Shown here: one piece after another, positions 23,701 to 31,580 of the stretch
Layout of the letters: every line of letters begins with the position of its first letter
Position numbering within the stretch: the first letter of the stretch is position 1
Source of the DNA: Candidatus Hydrothermarchaeota archaeon
GTDB lineage: Archaea; Hydrothermarchaeota; Hydrothermarchaeia; Hydrothermarchaeales; BMS3B
Direction: 5' to 3'
Length of the DNA: 42,609 nucleotides
Assembly: GCA_015521615.1 (NCBI GenBank)
Contig: WANW01000023.1
Location: forward strand, 1 to 42,609
Made by a program: the position numbers and the translations under genes
The notes under the pieces: generated by a model
Seen by the model: only the letters and a program-made list of their open reading frames with translations
Database searches by the model: none
What the model was told of the DNA's origin: nothing

Positions 23701-23959
23701 CACAGAACTCTTCTAGCATCTCGGAAGCGCGCATCCCGGCACTTTTGACAAAATCACGTTCCTCCGGGAAATTCTCGTGCATCTGCTTAACCAGCTCCAG
23801 AAGCGGGTTGCGCAGCGAAAGGGCTCGCTCTTCAATCCTCTTCAACCTGTCTACAAACTCACTGCCTGCCGGTTTCTTCAGGGAAGAAAGAGATTTTATA
23901 TCTTCATTAATCGAATACCACTCATCCCTGAGCACATCAAGAAGCTCGCTCACTTTCAT
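20732..23959 (-). CDS. Giant coiled-coil protein of 1075 residues, function unknown
   Basis: From about residue 85 to the end the sequence is almost entirely heptad-like and rich in Glu, Lys, Leu and Arg. Two interruptions are seen: a small folded stretch at about 165-230 (APYAEDVEIKLAGKPVTLETLLDEY...ISPKGRFVGKI) and one at about 955-1000. No Walker A or B motif and no hinge like that of SMC or Rad50 is present, so it is not an SMC ATPase. A unit containing SRIKLLEGFEKEN recurs as SRVKLLEKYEKEA and SRIKLLESYEKEN at spacings of about 91 and 94 residues, indicating internal duplication. No signal peptide or membrane segment is seen, so it is a cytoplasmic rod or scaffold. It is convergent with bioY and divergent from the MCP gene. 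A role with the neighbouring MCP/HEAT/MinD genes is conjecture. Confidence 0.85.
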   Translation of the reverse strand: MKVSELLDVLRDEWYSINEDIKSLSSLKKPAGSEFVDRLKRIEERALSLRNPLLELVKQMHENFPEERDFVKSAGMRASEMLEEFCELVTKTREELSAVFTGESELEKLNEKIAALEKEAREVESELGASEAAYSKRAEEYERIRDDVEREFSTLASEVRQAFIRDVAPYAEDVEIKLAGKPVTLETLLDEYSGGAGAIEISPKGRFVGKITGKASIGEIKARTELFELKLKHFSSKYEEVKKKKLEKEEKILREFSDLPSLKERCDSLRERKEEIAETLAELRKRRAEIDALLARNREMLKESATLFIRDRLLEGYERAHESIRSVLDFSAEKVEKWEFAGDDLEKKEMRSLIRELKQKLQALGDKKRELEARVEELTENLRASQFTVEEQNSRISELMENLDAMEQELTKLKERHKKLEHEHRKLENEHALAKEQIDKLLKIKEEKKLLEEEKAVLEKIRIDNEAKIEELGREIEEYVSRIKLLEGFEKENATLKTELASAKRNVERLESEVAELKDRLTTTLAEKANLEKELSRQKEEFETLVEKLNAEKVTLEAELEELRDERNELASRVKLLEKYEKEAKRSKGELLAARDRIAELEDTIKKLEAGLAELEATKKKLEEELNNTRQELSRRLEELKVTQGEKEELENLREKLEGEIQELISRIKLLESYEKENQELKQRLAVEESKVRKLEAQLETAREQITSLTAGKDKNAKELEEAKGRIKTLLEENSQMERQISRMMEKLYEFEALKGEHEKLKQKSSEQEEVLSRLRKELESLTREKEELEKLAREYHSLREEVTSKTKAMEELKEKVQKLKQYEEKCRALEKENLLLYGRVDSAVREQKERDVEIERLRRELAKLSAEMELLKNENSRLKQKLLQAGGRVEKELKELEKEIFAALEKAAKGVEACLRKYSAKQVDTAIEGASQSIKKLYTLSASVDGIEGEVERCVSFLRVAVEYLGDAKLGVGVAPGVREGKEARAEFLSQAAQLIKNATATAEKIFSRIEASAYKSAKQLEKKYSSLMEEKEKLEGEIRELKKLLEEKNRELKKKEELLERYIEQKTSALRRT

Positions 23960-24176
23960 TTAAATCACACTCACTGAGAAATTAATACACAATTTTTAAA
24001 AGCCTTACGCAGACATGCACATGTTCATGGTCTTGAAGGTATCTTTCTGCAGTAGAGGATAGTGACTCTCAGTTATAAAAAAGTTTATATCAAATAAATT
24101 TAAGAATTTTTAAATAATGGTTCATGGTAGTTGAAAATGCAGGTGCCCGGAAACTGCAATATTGGCGGTGGAGAAT
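23960..24176. promoter_or_regulatory. Divergent spacer between coiled-coil and MCP genes
   Basis: AGTTTATAT (24082-24090) is a TATA-like element for the MCP gene, giving a leader of about 60 nt. The remaining sequence is AT-rich near the MCP side. I see no other element that stands out. Confidence 0.4.
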
Positions 24177-26219
24177 ATGAAAGTTGTTTATAAAATTGCG
24201 GGGAGTTTTCTGATTATAGCTCTTCTATCCCATGCGGTGGGTATAATCGGGTACATGAAAATCGGTGAGATAAACTCGGCAACTGCCAGGATATCTCAGG
24301 AGGCATGGCCAAAGGCGGAAGCTTCCGCCCGGCTCTCAGAAGAGCTATTTCTGCTTTCAGAGACTGCGCTCAAGTATTCTTCTGCAGACCCTGAGATGCG
24401 TGAGGAGCTGAGGAATAGCTATTATACCCGCGGGGAGAGATTGAAGGAACTTATAGCTAAAATGAACGACCAGCCTCTGAATGCTCAGGAAAGAGAGGCG
24501 ATGGTTGCAATAGAGGAGAGATACCCCAGATTTTTTGAAGCAGGACTTTTACTTATGAGCGCCTATGAAGAGCTGAGCACCAGCAGAAAGGAAATTTCAG
24601 AGATGGCCGAGGAGCTCCATGAGGTGGGGGATGAGATTATTGAAACATCTGAAAATCCTGAAATTAAAGAGGGTGTGGTAGAGCAGATGCTTGCCGCCTA
24701 TGAGTACATAACCATCGGAGAAGAGGAAGAGAAGGACAAGTTCTGGGAGGTTGGAGATGGTCTGAAAAAGCTACCCGAATATTCCAGTGTAGCAGAGGAG
24801 CATGCGAAGTTTGAGAAGATAGGTTCGAGCCTATTTGAGACTTACGATAAAGTGAAGCTTAAAGAAGCCTATGCGGAGGAGAAGAGAAGGGAGTTTGAAA
24901 GCCACAGAAACGTCATCGTGACAAATGCCGAGAATCTTATTGATGTGCAGAGGAGAACAATGACAGATGCGATGACAACTGCTATTCAGGAAAGTCAGAA
25001 TGCAAAAGAGCAATTGCAAACCATAGCCGGAGTGGCGGTACTTCTCGCATTGATCTTTGCATTCGTCGGGACAAGAACGATTACCCGTCCGCTTAAAGAA
25101 ATCTCAGAGAAGGCAAAACGCGTTGCAAGAGGCGACCTGACAGTGGAGATTCAAAGCCAGAGCAGGGATGAGCTTGGCGAGGTTGCGAGCTCCTTTTCGG
25201 CCATGCTTAAGTCCTTGAGGGAACTTATCGGAAATGTGAGAGGGGTTGCAGAAAATATCGCCTCATCCTCCCAGCAGCTCTCAGCCACAAGTCAAAACAT
25301 CACCGCCTCGGCGGAGGAGATTAATGGAATAACTCAGGAGATGGCAGAGAGTTCCGCAACAGTCTCTGCCAGAGCCCAGGAAACCATGAGGGTCATGGAT
25401 GATATGGAGGGTTCTCTCAGCAGGGTGGAGGAGAGTGTGGAGAGAGCGATGAGCATCGCCACCAGAACACGGGAAGCCGCAGAACATGGAAGCGACGCTG
25501 CAAAGGAGGCGTTGGGCAGAATCAGCGAGATGAGAAAGATAACCTCACGCACATCTGAGGCGGTAAAAGAACTGGGGGAGAGCGCTGAAGAGATAGGAAG
25601 AATTGTTGAGGTTATCTCTGGTATCGCAGATAAAACGAACCTTCTCGCTCTAAATGCAGCAATAGAGGCGGCGCGCGCAGGTGAGCATGGGCGTGGCTTC
25701 GCTGTAGTCGCGGAGGAGATAAGAAAGCTCGCTGAGAGTTCCGCAAAGTCTGCAGAGGAAATAGGAAGCATAATTGAAGAGGTTGGAAGAAAGATAGGCA
25801 AGGTTGTAAGTGAAATAGAGCAGAGTGCTGAGGATATTGAGAACGGAACCCAGGTGGTGAGCAGCGCTCTGGCTTCCTTTAACGAGATAACCAGAAGTGT
25901 GGAGGAGACCAGCGAGGTAATCGGTGAGATAAACCTTGCTACAGGGAAGCTCAAAAAGGATGTGAGGAGCGTAATTGAATCGGCAAATTCTATCGCCACA
26001 ATGATAGAGGATACCGCAGCCGCAACCCAGGAGACCGCCGCCGCAGTGCAGGAGCTGAGCGCTGCGATGCAGGAGCTCGCCGCCATGGCGGAGCATCTTT
26101 CCGAGGCAGCGCAGCGCCTCGAGGATTCTGTAAGAATGTTCAGGCTCAATGGGCCAAAGCCACCAAAGTCAAAAAAGACCACATCTAAAAGCGTTTTATT
26201 GGAGAGCTTAGGTAAATGA
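24177..26219 (+). CDS. Methyl-accepting chemotaxis protein
   Basis: The protein has 680 residues from ATG 24177 (the track adds five from TTG 24162; GGTGGAG favours a later start). Transmembrane helix 1 is at about 5-25 ([21 protein letters not shown]). It is followed by an external helical-bundle sensor of about 255 residues with strong charge ([18 protein letters not shown]). Transmembrane helix 2 is [19 protein letters not shown], then a HAMP domain ([23 protein letters not shown]). The cytoplasmic signalling rod has its tip at [42 protein letters not shown], which contacts CheA/CheW. Glu-rich methylation helices are plausible. No che genes lie nearby, and the stimulus is unknown. The two HEAT-repeat genes follow on the same strand from their own TATA element. 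Confidence 0.95.
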   Translation: MKVVYKIAGSFLIIALLSHAVGIIGYMKIGEINSATARISQEAWPKAEASARLSEELFLLSETALKYSSADPEMREELRNSYYTRGERLKELIAKMNDQPLNAQEREAMVAIEERYPRFFEAGLLLMSAYEELSTSRKEISEMAEELHEVGDEIIETSENPEIKEGVVEQMLAAYEYITIGEEEEKDKFWEVGDGLKKLPEYSSVAEEHAKFEKIGSSLFETYDKVKLKEAYAEEKRREFESHRNVIVTNAENLIDVQRRTMTDAMTTAIQESQNAKEQLQTIAGVAVLLALIFAFVGTRTITRPLKEISEKAKRVARGDLTVEIQSQSRDELGEVASSFSAMLKSLRELIGNVRGVAENIASSSQQLSATSQNITASAEEINGITQEMAESSATVSARAQETMRVMDDMEGSLSRVEESVERAMSIATRTREAAEHGSDAAKEALGRISEMRKITSRTSEAVKELGESAEEIGRIVEVISGIADKTNLLALNAAIEAARAGEHGRGFAVVAEEIRKLAESSAKSAEEIGSIIEEVGRKIGKVVSEIEQSAEDIENGTQVVSSALASFNEITRSVEETSEVIGEINLATGKLKKDVRSVIESANSIATMIEDTAAATQETAAAVQELSAAMQELAAMAEHLSEAAQRLEDSVRMFRLNGPKPPKSKKTTSKSVLLESLGK

Positions 26220-26250
26220 ATCTAAAATTTCGTTATAGTTGCAGGAAAAA

Positions 26251-26309
26251 ATTTTATATTGCCAAGTATATAGAATATAGATAAAAGAACACGGAAGGGA
26301 TATCCCTTG
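26251..26309 (+). promoter_or_regulatory. HEAT-gene promoter with a palindrome over the ribosome site and TTG start
   Basis: ATTTTATATT (26251-26260) is TATA-like. The perfect 14-bp palindrome AAGGGATATCCCTT (26295-26308) covers both the ribosome site (GGAAGGGA) and the first two bases of the TTG start. In RNA the two halves could pair and hide the start; in DNA it could bind a dimer. Confidence 0.4.
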
Positions 26310-27680
26310 GAGGCTCTGTTGGAGGATGTGACCAAGTTCAGAGAGCTGGAAAAGACCTACCTCAAGGTTATAAAGGCGCTCAATCTTGAGTGTACCAGAC
26401 TTGAGGAGGAGGTACACCAGCTAAGGAAGCTGAAGGAGGAGATTGAATACCTCCGTCAGCTGGAGCTGTGGTACATAAAGGCGCTTAAGGGACTTAACGA
26501 AGAGTGCAATCGCCTGGAAAGGGAAGTTTATGAGCTTAAAAAGCGCAGTATAATACCAGTACGTGAGATTAATCTCGACGAGTTCTTCAAGAGTTATCCC
26601 CAGCTGATAGGACTTTTTGCCTTCGCAGAAGGTAAGATACGCCTTAAGTCACTTAAAGAGATATCCAGCTGGCTTGGGATGGAATACAAAAATGCACAAA
26701 ATGAGATAAAAGAGCTTGAAAGGCAGGGCGCAGTCTATCTAAAAAATGGACATGTTGAGATAAACAGAGAGGTGCAGCAGCAGCTAAGGAGATATGTGCT
26801 TCGCAGAATTCCGGCAAGGGATGAGATAATCGCCAGCCTCAATGCCGATGCTATAGAGGCGGTGGAGCTTCTCCGCAGAATGCGGGGCGCATTGACAATG
26901 GAGAAATTTGAGGAACTGGAAGCGGAGAAAAAAGCTGCACTTCTCAAGCTGGTCGAAGAGGGGCTGCTATTCAGGACGGTAGACCGGGAAGGAGAGCCAG
27001 TATACTTCATGCCTGAAGAGATTCTTGAGCTGATGGAGGAACTCAGAGTAGAGGTCGCAAAGCGTGCTACTCTCACAAGAGAGGAGCTGATGAAAAAACT
27101 GAATATCAAGGACCCGACTGAAGAGGAGATTGAAATTATACTAAGCACTTTAGACGAATCTGAGCTTGAGCTTGGAGATATTGAGAATAAACTCATTGAA
27201 GCCTTCCGCAATGAGCAGGTGGATGTGCTGGTAGAGGCACTAAAAAGTGACGACGTCCAGGCGAGAAGGTTTGCTGTTTCTGCCCTGTGGAAGATTGGAG
27301 CCGAGAAGGCCGTGGATCACCTGGTTGAAGCACTCAATGACAGCGATGTATATGTAAGAAGGCTCGCCATTTCAGCGCTGCTGAAGGTTCCGGGTGAAAA
27401 CATGGTGGAGCCGATGGTGAAAAAGCTTGAAGATGAAGATAGCATGGTGCGCTACTCCGCCGCATCCTACTTTGACAACTATCCGCATGCGAGTGCCTTC
27501 CCCTCGCTGGTGAATGCTCTGAAGGATGAGGACAGCATGGTGCGCACTGTCGCCGCCTCGGCACTGGGCAAGCTGGGTATGAAGGAAGCAGTACCATATC
27601 TGATTGAAGCATTGCGTGATGAGGATGCGTGGGTAAGGCACTGCGCCGCTGAAGCTCTGGATAGGATAAAGGCAGGATAA
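26307..27680 (+). CDS. HEAT-repeat protein with N-terminal coiled coil and winged-helix-like middle
   Basis: The 457-residue protein starts at TTG 26307 (GTG 26328 is an alternative). Residues 1-75 contain two copies of a coiled-coil unit, FRELEKTYLKVIKALNLECTRLEEEVHQL and LRQLELWYIKALKGLNEECNRLEREVYEL. The middle (about 90-290) has helix-turn-helix-like segments (LKSLKEISSWLGMEYKNAQNEIKELERQGAVY). The motif REELMKKLNIKDPTEEEIE is shared with the next gene. The last 155 residues are five HEAT/PBS-lyase repeats of about 31 residues (for example DEDSMVRTVAASALGKLG), which normally form a protein-binding solenoid. The PBS-lyase name is historical, and no lyase role is implied. The next gene starts two bases downstream, so they are co-transcribed. 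Confidence 0.85.
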   Translation: MEALLEDVTKFRELEKTYLKVIKALNLECTRLEEEVHQLRKLKEEIEYLRQLELWYIKALKGLNEECNRLEREVYELKKRSIIPVREINLDEFFKSYPQLIGLFAFAEGKIRLKSLKEISSWLGMEYKNAQNEIKELERQGAVYLKNGHVEINREVQQQLRRYVLRRIPARDEIIASLNADAIEAVELLRRMRGALTMEKFEELEAEKKAALLKLVEEGLLFRTVDREGEPVYFMPEEILELMEELRVEVAKRATLTREELMKKLNIKDPTEEEIEIILSTLDESELELGDIENKLIEAFRNEQVDVLVEALKSDDVQARRFAVSALWKIGAEKAVDHLVEALNDSDVYVRRLAISALLKVPGENMVEPMVKKLEDEDSMVRYSAASYFDNYPHASAFPSLVNALKDEDSMVRTVAASALGKLGMKEAVPYLIEALRDEDAWVRHCAAEALDRIKAG

Positions 27681-27682
27681 AA

Positions 27683-29548
27683 ATGTACGAGTGGCTTGGA
27701 AAGTTGCTGGATGATGAAGAAGAGGAAAAGAAAGAAATCCAATTCCCCAGAGGTAAGAAGCTCGATAAAGAGTTTAGAAATCTAAAAGAAGTAAAGAAAT
27801 TTATCGAGAAATCTAAATTCACCGGAATCGTCAGGGCCAAAACCAGAATTGAGAACATAAACCTTCTGTACCTGAAAGGTGAACTTGCGGGTGTGGCTGC
27901 CTTCTCAAGGCTCGGACTCTACAACACCCTTGGAGAAAAGGCTCTGAGAAACCTCATGGACTCCAGCCTTATCATAGAGTCTATAGAGGAGTATACCTAC
28001 GATGATGTGTATGCCACGCTTATTTCAAACAGAGACATGATAGCAAGTAAGGAGCTGTACAGCAGAATCCTGTCAATAAGTGAGCTATTTGACACCATGC
28101 CCCAGGCGACGCTCGGGCTACTGGAGATGCTGGTATTCAGCGAGGGGCCCGTGCAGAAGGAGCTGCTCAGGATAGTCAGCCTTTCAGTTTTCCTCTCTGA
28201 CTTTGGAGAAAAGGACTTCGATGCTGCCATTGACACAATAAACAAGCTCGACTTTGTAATAAAGCATAAGGGCGGCTATGAAATAGGTCCGGAATACAAG
28301 TCCATGCTGAGACAGATATTCATAAATCGCGCCAGAGTTGAAAGAGCCAAGGAGCTTATTAAGGCTGACGAAGCCACAAATCAGCTCTGCTCCATGCTTT
28401 CTGATACAGGAAAAGTCACATACAATGAGCTTAAAAAATTTCTGGGTGGAGATGTGGATATAGCGATAAGCAAGCTTGTGAGTCTTGGGGTGGTGTTCAG
28501 AGGTGTGGACAGCAGTGGCCTGCCCACCATATTCATGCCAAAAGTGCTCTCTGACCAGATTTTCACCACTGAACTGGAATACCAGAACGTCGAGGAGGTG
28601 CTGAGCAGAGAGGAGCTGATGAAGAAGCTCAATATCCGTGAACCCACAGAGGAGGACATCGAGGCTCTTGTTCGCTCGATGCTTGAGGACGTAGAAGAAG
28701 TGGAGGATGAGGCTGAGGAAAGTGAGGTTCTGGCAAAAAGCGTTGCTGCATCTGCCCTTTCAAAGATAGACGAGGAGCAGGCCATTAAACCCATAATAAA
28801 CGCCCTTTTCGACAGGGATAGCATAGTTCGCGCGAGTGCTGCCAAGGCTCTGGGTGTTATGAAGAGTCCGCGTGCCGTGGAGCCGCTTATTAAAGCTCTG
28901 AGCGACAGGGATAGCAAAGTAAGAGCAAATGCCGCAAAAGCTCTGGGCAGAATAGGCGACGAACGCGCAATAGAGCCTCTCATTGATACACTGAATGACA
29001 GGGACAGTGCTGTGCGTGCAAGTGCTGCAAGAGCCCTGGGAAACCTGGGCAAGCAGAGTGCAATAGAGCCTCTCATTGAAGCCTTCTACAATGAAGAAGA
29101 TGAGCTGGTGCGAAGAGATATAATCTCGGCGCTCTCGGGGTATAGAGATGATAGAGTGCTGGATATAATGATACAGTGCCTCAAAGACAGAGATGCGAAT
29201 GTCAGAAGGATAGCCGCCTCTGCCCTCTGGAAGAGCGGTGGAGAGCGTGCAATAGAGCCTCTCATTGAAGCGCTCAGCGATGAGGAGAGCACAGTGAGAT
29301 ACTGTGCTGTCTCCGCCCTGGACGGTGTGAAGGACGAGCGCATAGTTGAACCGCTTATTAAGGCGCTGAATGATGAGGACGACATGGTGCGCACCGTCGC
29401 CGCCTCAGCACTGGGCAAGATTAAAGATGACAGAGCAATAGAGGCGCTTAAGAAGGCGCTCAACGACAGAAGTGAGTGGGTTAGAAACTGTGCAGCAGAG
29501 GCGCTGCAGAATCTTGGTATAAGCCTGCCCTCCCAGCCCCAGCACTGA
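27683..29548 (+). CDS. HEAT-repeat protein, larger paralogue of the preceding gene
   Basis: This 621-residue protein has an N-terminal acidic stretch, then a region at 35-110 (KSKFTGIVRAKTRIENINLLYLKGELAGVAAFSRLG) resembling DUF4388-like or PATAN-type modules seen in bacterial and archaeal signalling proteins. Helical regions follow, with GVVFRGVDSSGLPTIFMP and REELMKKLNIREPTEEDIEAL, the latter nearly the same as in the upstream gene. The C-terminal 250 residues hold eight HEAT repeats with a 31-residue period, most reading like RAIEPLIEALSDRDSxVRxxAAxALGxIG. The final two repeats match those of its neighbour most closely, so the pair arose by tandem duplication with later repeat expansion. 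No catalytic motif is present. A scaffold in a signalling or positioning system is a reasonable guess. Confidence 0.85.
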   Translation: MYEWLGKLLDDEEEEKKEIQFPRGKKLDKEFRNLKEVKKFIEKSKFTGIVRAKTRIENINLLYLKGELAGVAAFSRLGLYNTLGEKALRNLMDSSLIIESIEEYTYDDVYATLISNRDMIASKELYSRILSISELFDTMPQATLGLLEMLVFSEGPVQKELLRIVSLSVFLSDFGEKDFDAAIDTINKLDFVIKHKGGYEIGPEYKSMLRQIFINRARVERAKELIKADEATNQLCSMLSDTGKVTYNELKKFLGGDVDIAISKLVSLGVVFRGVDSSGLPTIFMPKVLSDQIFTTELEYQNVEEVLSREELMKKLNIREPTEEDIEALVRSMLEDVEEVEDEAEESEVLAKSVAASALSKIDEEQAIKPIINALFDRDSIVRASAAKALGVMKSPRAVEPLIKALSDRDSKVRANAAKALGRIGDERAIEPLIDTLNDRDSAVRASAARALGNLGKQSAIEPLIEAFYNEEDELVRRDIISALSGYRDDRVLDIMIQCLKDRDANVRRIAASALWKSGGERAIEPLIEALSDEESTVRYCAVSALDGVKDERIVEPLIKALNDEDDMVRTVAASALGKIKDDRAIEALKKALNDRSEWVRNCAAEALQNLGISLPSQPQH

Positions 29549-29609
29549 TTACTTTTTTTAAGAAAAATTAATAAGACGAAAGCATGTAAACCTGTATGGA
29601 GGTATGCGA

Positions 29610-30404
29610 ATGGGCACGTCTATTACAGTAGCCGCTGGCAAAGGCGGGACAGGTAAAACAACAATAAGTGCCAATCTTGGAATCGCAATGGCACAGAGGG
29701 GGAGGAGGGTAACAATTCTCGATGCAGACATAGCAATGGCAAACCTTGAGCTCATTCTGGGTATGGAAGGAAAAAACCACACTCTTCAGGACGTGCTTGC
29801 AGGAGAGTGTGGGATAGAGGAGGCAATGTATGAAGGGCCGGGCGGTGTGACAATAGTACCGGCAGGCATAAGCCTGACCAAGCTGAGGCGGGTGGATCCG
29901 GAGAAGCTTGTGGAGGTTATGGAAACCCTCGTTGAGGGTACCGATATCCTGATTATTGATGCACCCGCCGGTCTGGGAAAAGAGGCATACATCGCCCTGT
30001 CCATGGCACAGAACCTGATACTTGTTGTAAATCCAGAGATTTCCTCGCTCTCAGACGCGCTTAAAACAAAAAAAGTGGCTGAGATGTGTGGCACAAAGGT
30101 GCTGGGCGCAATCCTCAACAGGGCAACTGGCAACGAGTTTGACCTCACCGCCCAGCACGTTGGTGCTGTGCTCGATACTCCTATCCTGGCCGTGGTGCCG
30201 GAAGATGCAGAGGTTAAAAAGGCCTCGGCGATTGGTGTGCCTCTGGTGATAGGCTCACCCACGTCAAAGGCAGCAGTTGCAATTAACCGCCTGGCCGCCG
30301 AGCTGCTCGGTGAGGAGTATATCCCACCCACAACTCCCGAAAACAGAAAGAGCATACTTCAGAGAATTCTCGGTGGTTTAAGGCTAACAAAAAATACATC
30401 ATGA
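29610..30404 (+). CDS. minD: MinD/ParA-family ATPase
   Basis: ATG 29610, six bases after GGAGGT, is preferred to 29604 and gives 264 residues. It contains the deviant Walker A GKGGTGKTTISANLGIAMAQRG with its signature lysine, switch I in ILDADIAMANLELILGM, and Walker B in ILIIDAPAGLGKEAYIALSMAQNLILVVNPE. The C-terminus after residue 235 (ENRKSILQRILGGLRLTK) is a short basic amphipathic helix like the membrane-targeting sequence of MinD. Archaeal MinD homologues position cell-surface machinery such as chemoreceptor arrays and archaella. Placement after the MCP and HEAT genes suggests that it may locate this receptor system. Confidence 0.92.
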   Translation: MGTSITVAAGKGGTGKTTISANLGIAMAQRGRRVTILDADIAMANLELILGMEGKNHTLQDVLAGECGIEEAMYEGPGGVTIVPAGISLTKLRRVDPEKLVEVMETLVEGTDILIIDAPAGLGKEAYIALSMAQNLILVVNPEISSLSDALKTKKVAEMCGTKVLGAILNRATGNEFDLTAQHVGAVLDTPILAVVPEDAEVKKASAIGVPLVIGSPTSKAAVAINRLAAELLGEEYIPPTTPENRKSILQRILGGLRLTKNTS

Positions 30405-30414
30405 GGTTTTCACC

Positions 30415-30648
30415 ATGGTGGACGTTTACACCTCCCTGAAAATCCTCTATGTGCTCTTTGGGGCCAGCATGACGCTGAATGTTGTACTTGCATATAAGGT
30501 TAGAAGTCTTCGCTCACAGATAAAGGAGATGGAAAACAAGGTAACACTTTCAGAGGAGGAGATAAAGCAGATAACCTCCCGCCTTCGCAGGATTAGTGAG
30601 CTTCACGGCGACATAGAGCTTCCACCGCCAATCAGGCTGAGAAGGTAG
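30415..30648 (+). CDS. Small membrane-anchored coiled-coil protein
   Basis: The 77-residue protein has one hydrophobic helix (SLKILYVLFGASMTLNVVLAYKV) followed by a heptad-rich cytoplasmic segment (SQIKEMENKVTLSEEEIKQITSRLRRI) and a proline-containing basic tail. It begins ten bases after minD, so the two are probably co-expressed. It overlaps the facing PadR gene by 46 bases at the 3' end. A membrane partner of MinD is possible, but nothing in the sequence proves it. Confidence 0.65.
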   Translation: MVDVYTSLKILYVLFGASMTLNVVLAYKVRSLRSQIKEMENKVTLSEEEIKQITSRLRRISELHGDIELPPPIRLRR

Positions 30649-31514
30649 TGCAGGGTACCTGAGAACTCCCTGAGCCTAGTCCTTGCCACTTCCCTGCCCT
30701 CTGGAGTTATCGCATAAACCTTGCCTCTACCCATGTTTGCAGCCTCCTGCTTCACAAGCCCCTTCTCCTGCATTTCATGCAACAGCGGGTAGAGCATGCC
30801 CTGACTCACAAGCACGCCACACCGGTGGAATATTGTCTTTATTATGCTGTAGCCATGCATGGGCTCCGTAGAAAGTATTGAGAGGATTATCAGGTCCAGA
30901 AACTTCTTCACAAGAGTATCTGCCACCTCTGTTGAAATGACGTCAACCTCCCTTATTTCCGCCCTTCCATTGACTGCAACAGGTGATATAATGGTTTTCT
31001 CGGCATCCGCTGAAACCACCACAAAACTGTAGAACCTAAAAACCCGCTCCAGAAACTCTGCGTCTACCGCATCTATGCTGAAGCATGTAATGATGGTAGC
31101 CTCTGGAAAATTTCTAAAAAAGCCTTCAAGGGCTGAAACAAGCTCCTCACGCAGGAGATAGCTCGGAGCCGAATCAAAGTCAAGAATCGCAGCCCCAGCT
31201 CCATGCTCCCGGAAAAAGTTATCCAGTGCGTTTCTCAGGCCCTGGAGGGAGTTCTCAGACCTATCAACCGACCTCCTTATGTTCATCTCATAAACTCTCA
31301 ACCCGCTCTGCTTTTCAAGTTCAACTGCATTTTCAGGAAAAGCATATGAATAGAAAACACCTTTATTTTCACGCAAGCACGCCCTGGCAAATGTTCTGAG
31401 AGCTTCCTGCTTATCAAATTTTGAATCGCATAGAAAGAGCACCTTCTCCCCATCTGCAATACCTTTAAACACAACCGCTTTGGTTTTAACAGGAAATGTG
31501 AAAAACACGTCCAT
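30603..31514 (-). CDS. MEDS-like sensor domain fused to a PadR-type winged-helix regulator
   Basis: Residues 1-195 resemble the MEDS/KaiC-like sensory domain: a RecA-like core with DGEKVLFLCDSKFDKQEALRTFARACLRENKGVFYSYAF and AAILDFDSAPSYLLREELVSALEGFFRNFPEATIITCFS. It lacks a recognisable Walker A. Residues 208-295 are a PadR winged helix (LDLIILSILSTEPMHGYSIIKTIFHRCGVLVSQGMLYPLLHEMQEKGLVKQE...GRGKVYAITPEGREVARTRL). PadR proteins bind dyads near their own promoters. A perfect 13-bp dyad lies at this gene's TATA element. The signal sensed is unknown. Domain one is assigned with less certainty than domain two. Confidence 0.82.
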   Translation of the reverse strand: MDVFFTFPVKTKAVVFKGIADGEKVLFLCDSKFDKQEALRTFARACLRENKGVFYSYAFPENAVELEKQSGLRVYEMNIRRSVDRSENSLQGLRNALDNFFREHGAGAAILDFDSAPSYLLREELVSALEGFFRNFPEATIITCFSIDAVDAEFLERVFRFYSFVVVSADAEKTIISPVAVNGRAEIREVDVISTEVADTLVKKFLDLIILSILSTEPMHGYSIIKTIFHRCGVLVSQGMLYPLLHEMQEKGLVKQEAANMGRGKVYAITPEGREVARTRLREFSGTLHYLLSLIGGGSSMSP

Positions 31515-31543
31515 GCAAATAAATTCATGCTGAAGGGTAATAA

Positions 31544-31580
31544 AATTTTCTCATGAATTGAGACTTCTCATGAGAAAATT
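31544..31580. promoter_or_regulatory. Perfect 13-bp dyad at the PadR promoter
   Basis: AATTTTCTCATGA-N11-TCATGAGAAAATT is a perfect inverted repeat. On the minus strand its distal arm runs into AAAATTTTATTACC, a TATA-like element about 27 bases before ATG 31514, so the message is probably leaderless. The position is ideal for autoregulation by the PadR protein. It also touches the stop codon of the upstream translin-family gene and could form a 3'-end hairpin. Confidence 0.65.

Noticed and set aside
20732-23959. SMC or Rad50 ATPase
   Set aside because: There is no Walker A, Walker B, signature motif or hinge, only coiled coil and small folded islands.
25334-26182. 282-codon minus-strand ORF
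   Set aside because: It is the shadow of the MCP signalling domain.
26307-29548. Phycocyanobilin lyase activity
   Set aside because: The PBS-lyase label for these HEAT repeats is historical. No bilin pathway gene is present and the repeats are generic scaffolds.
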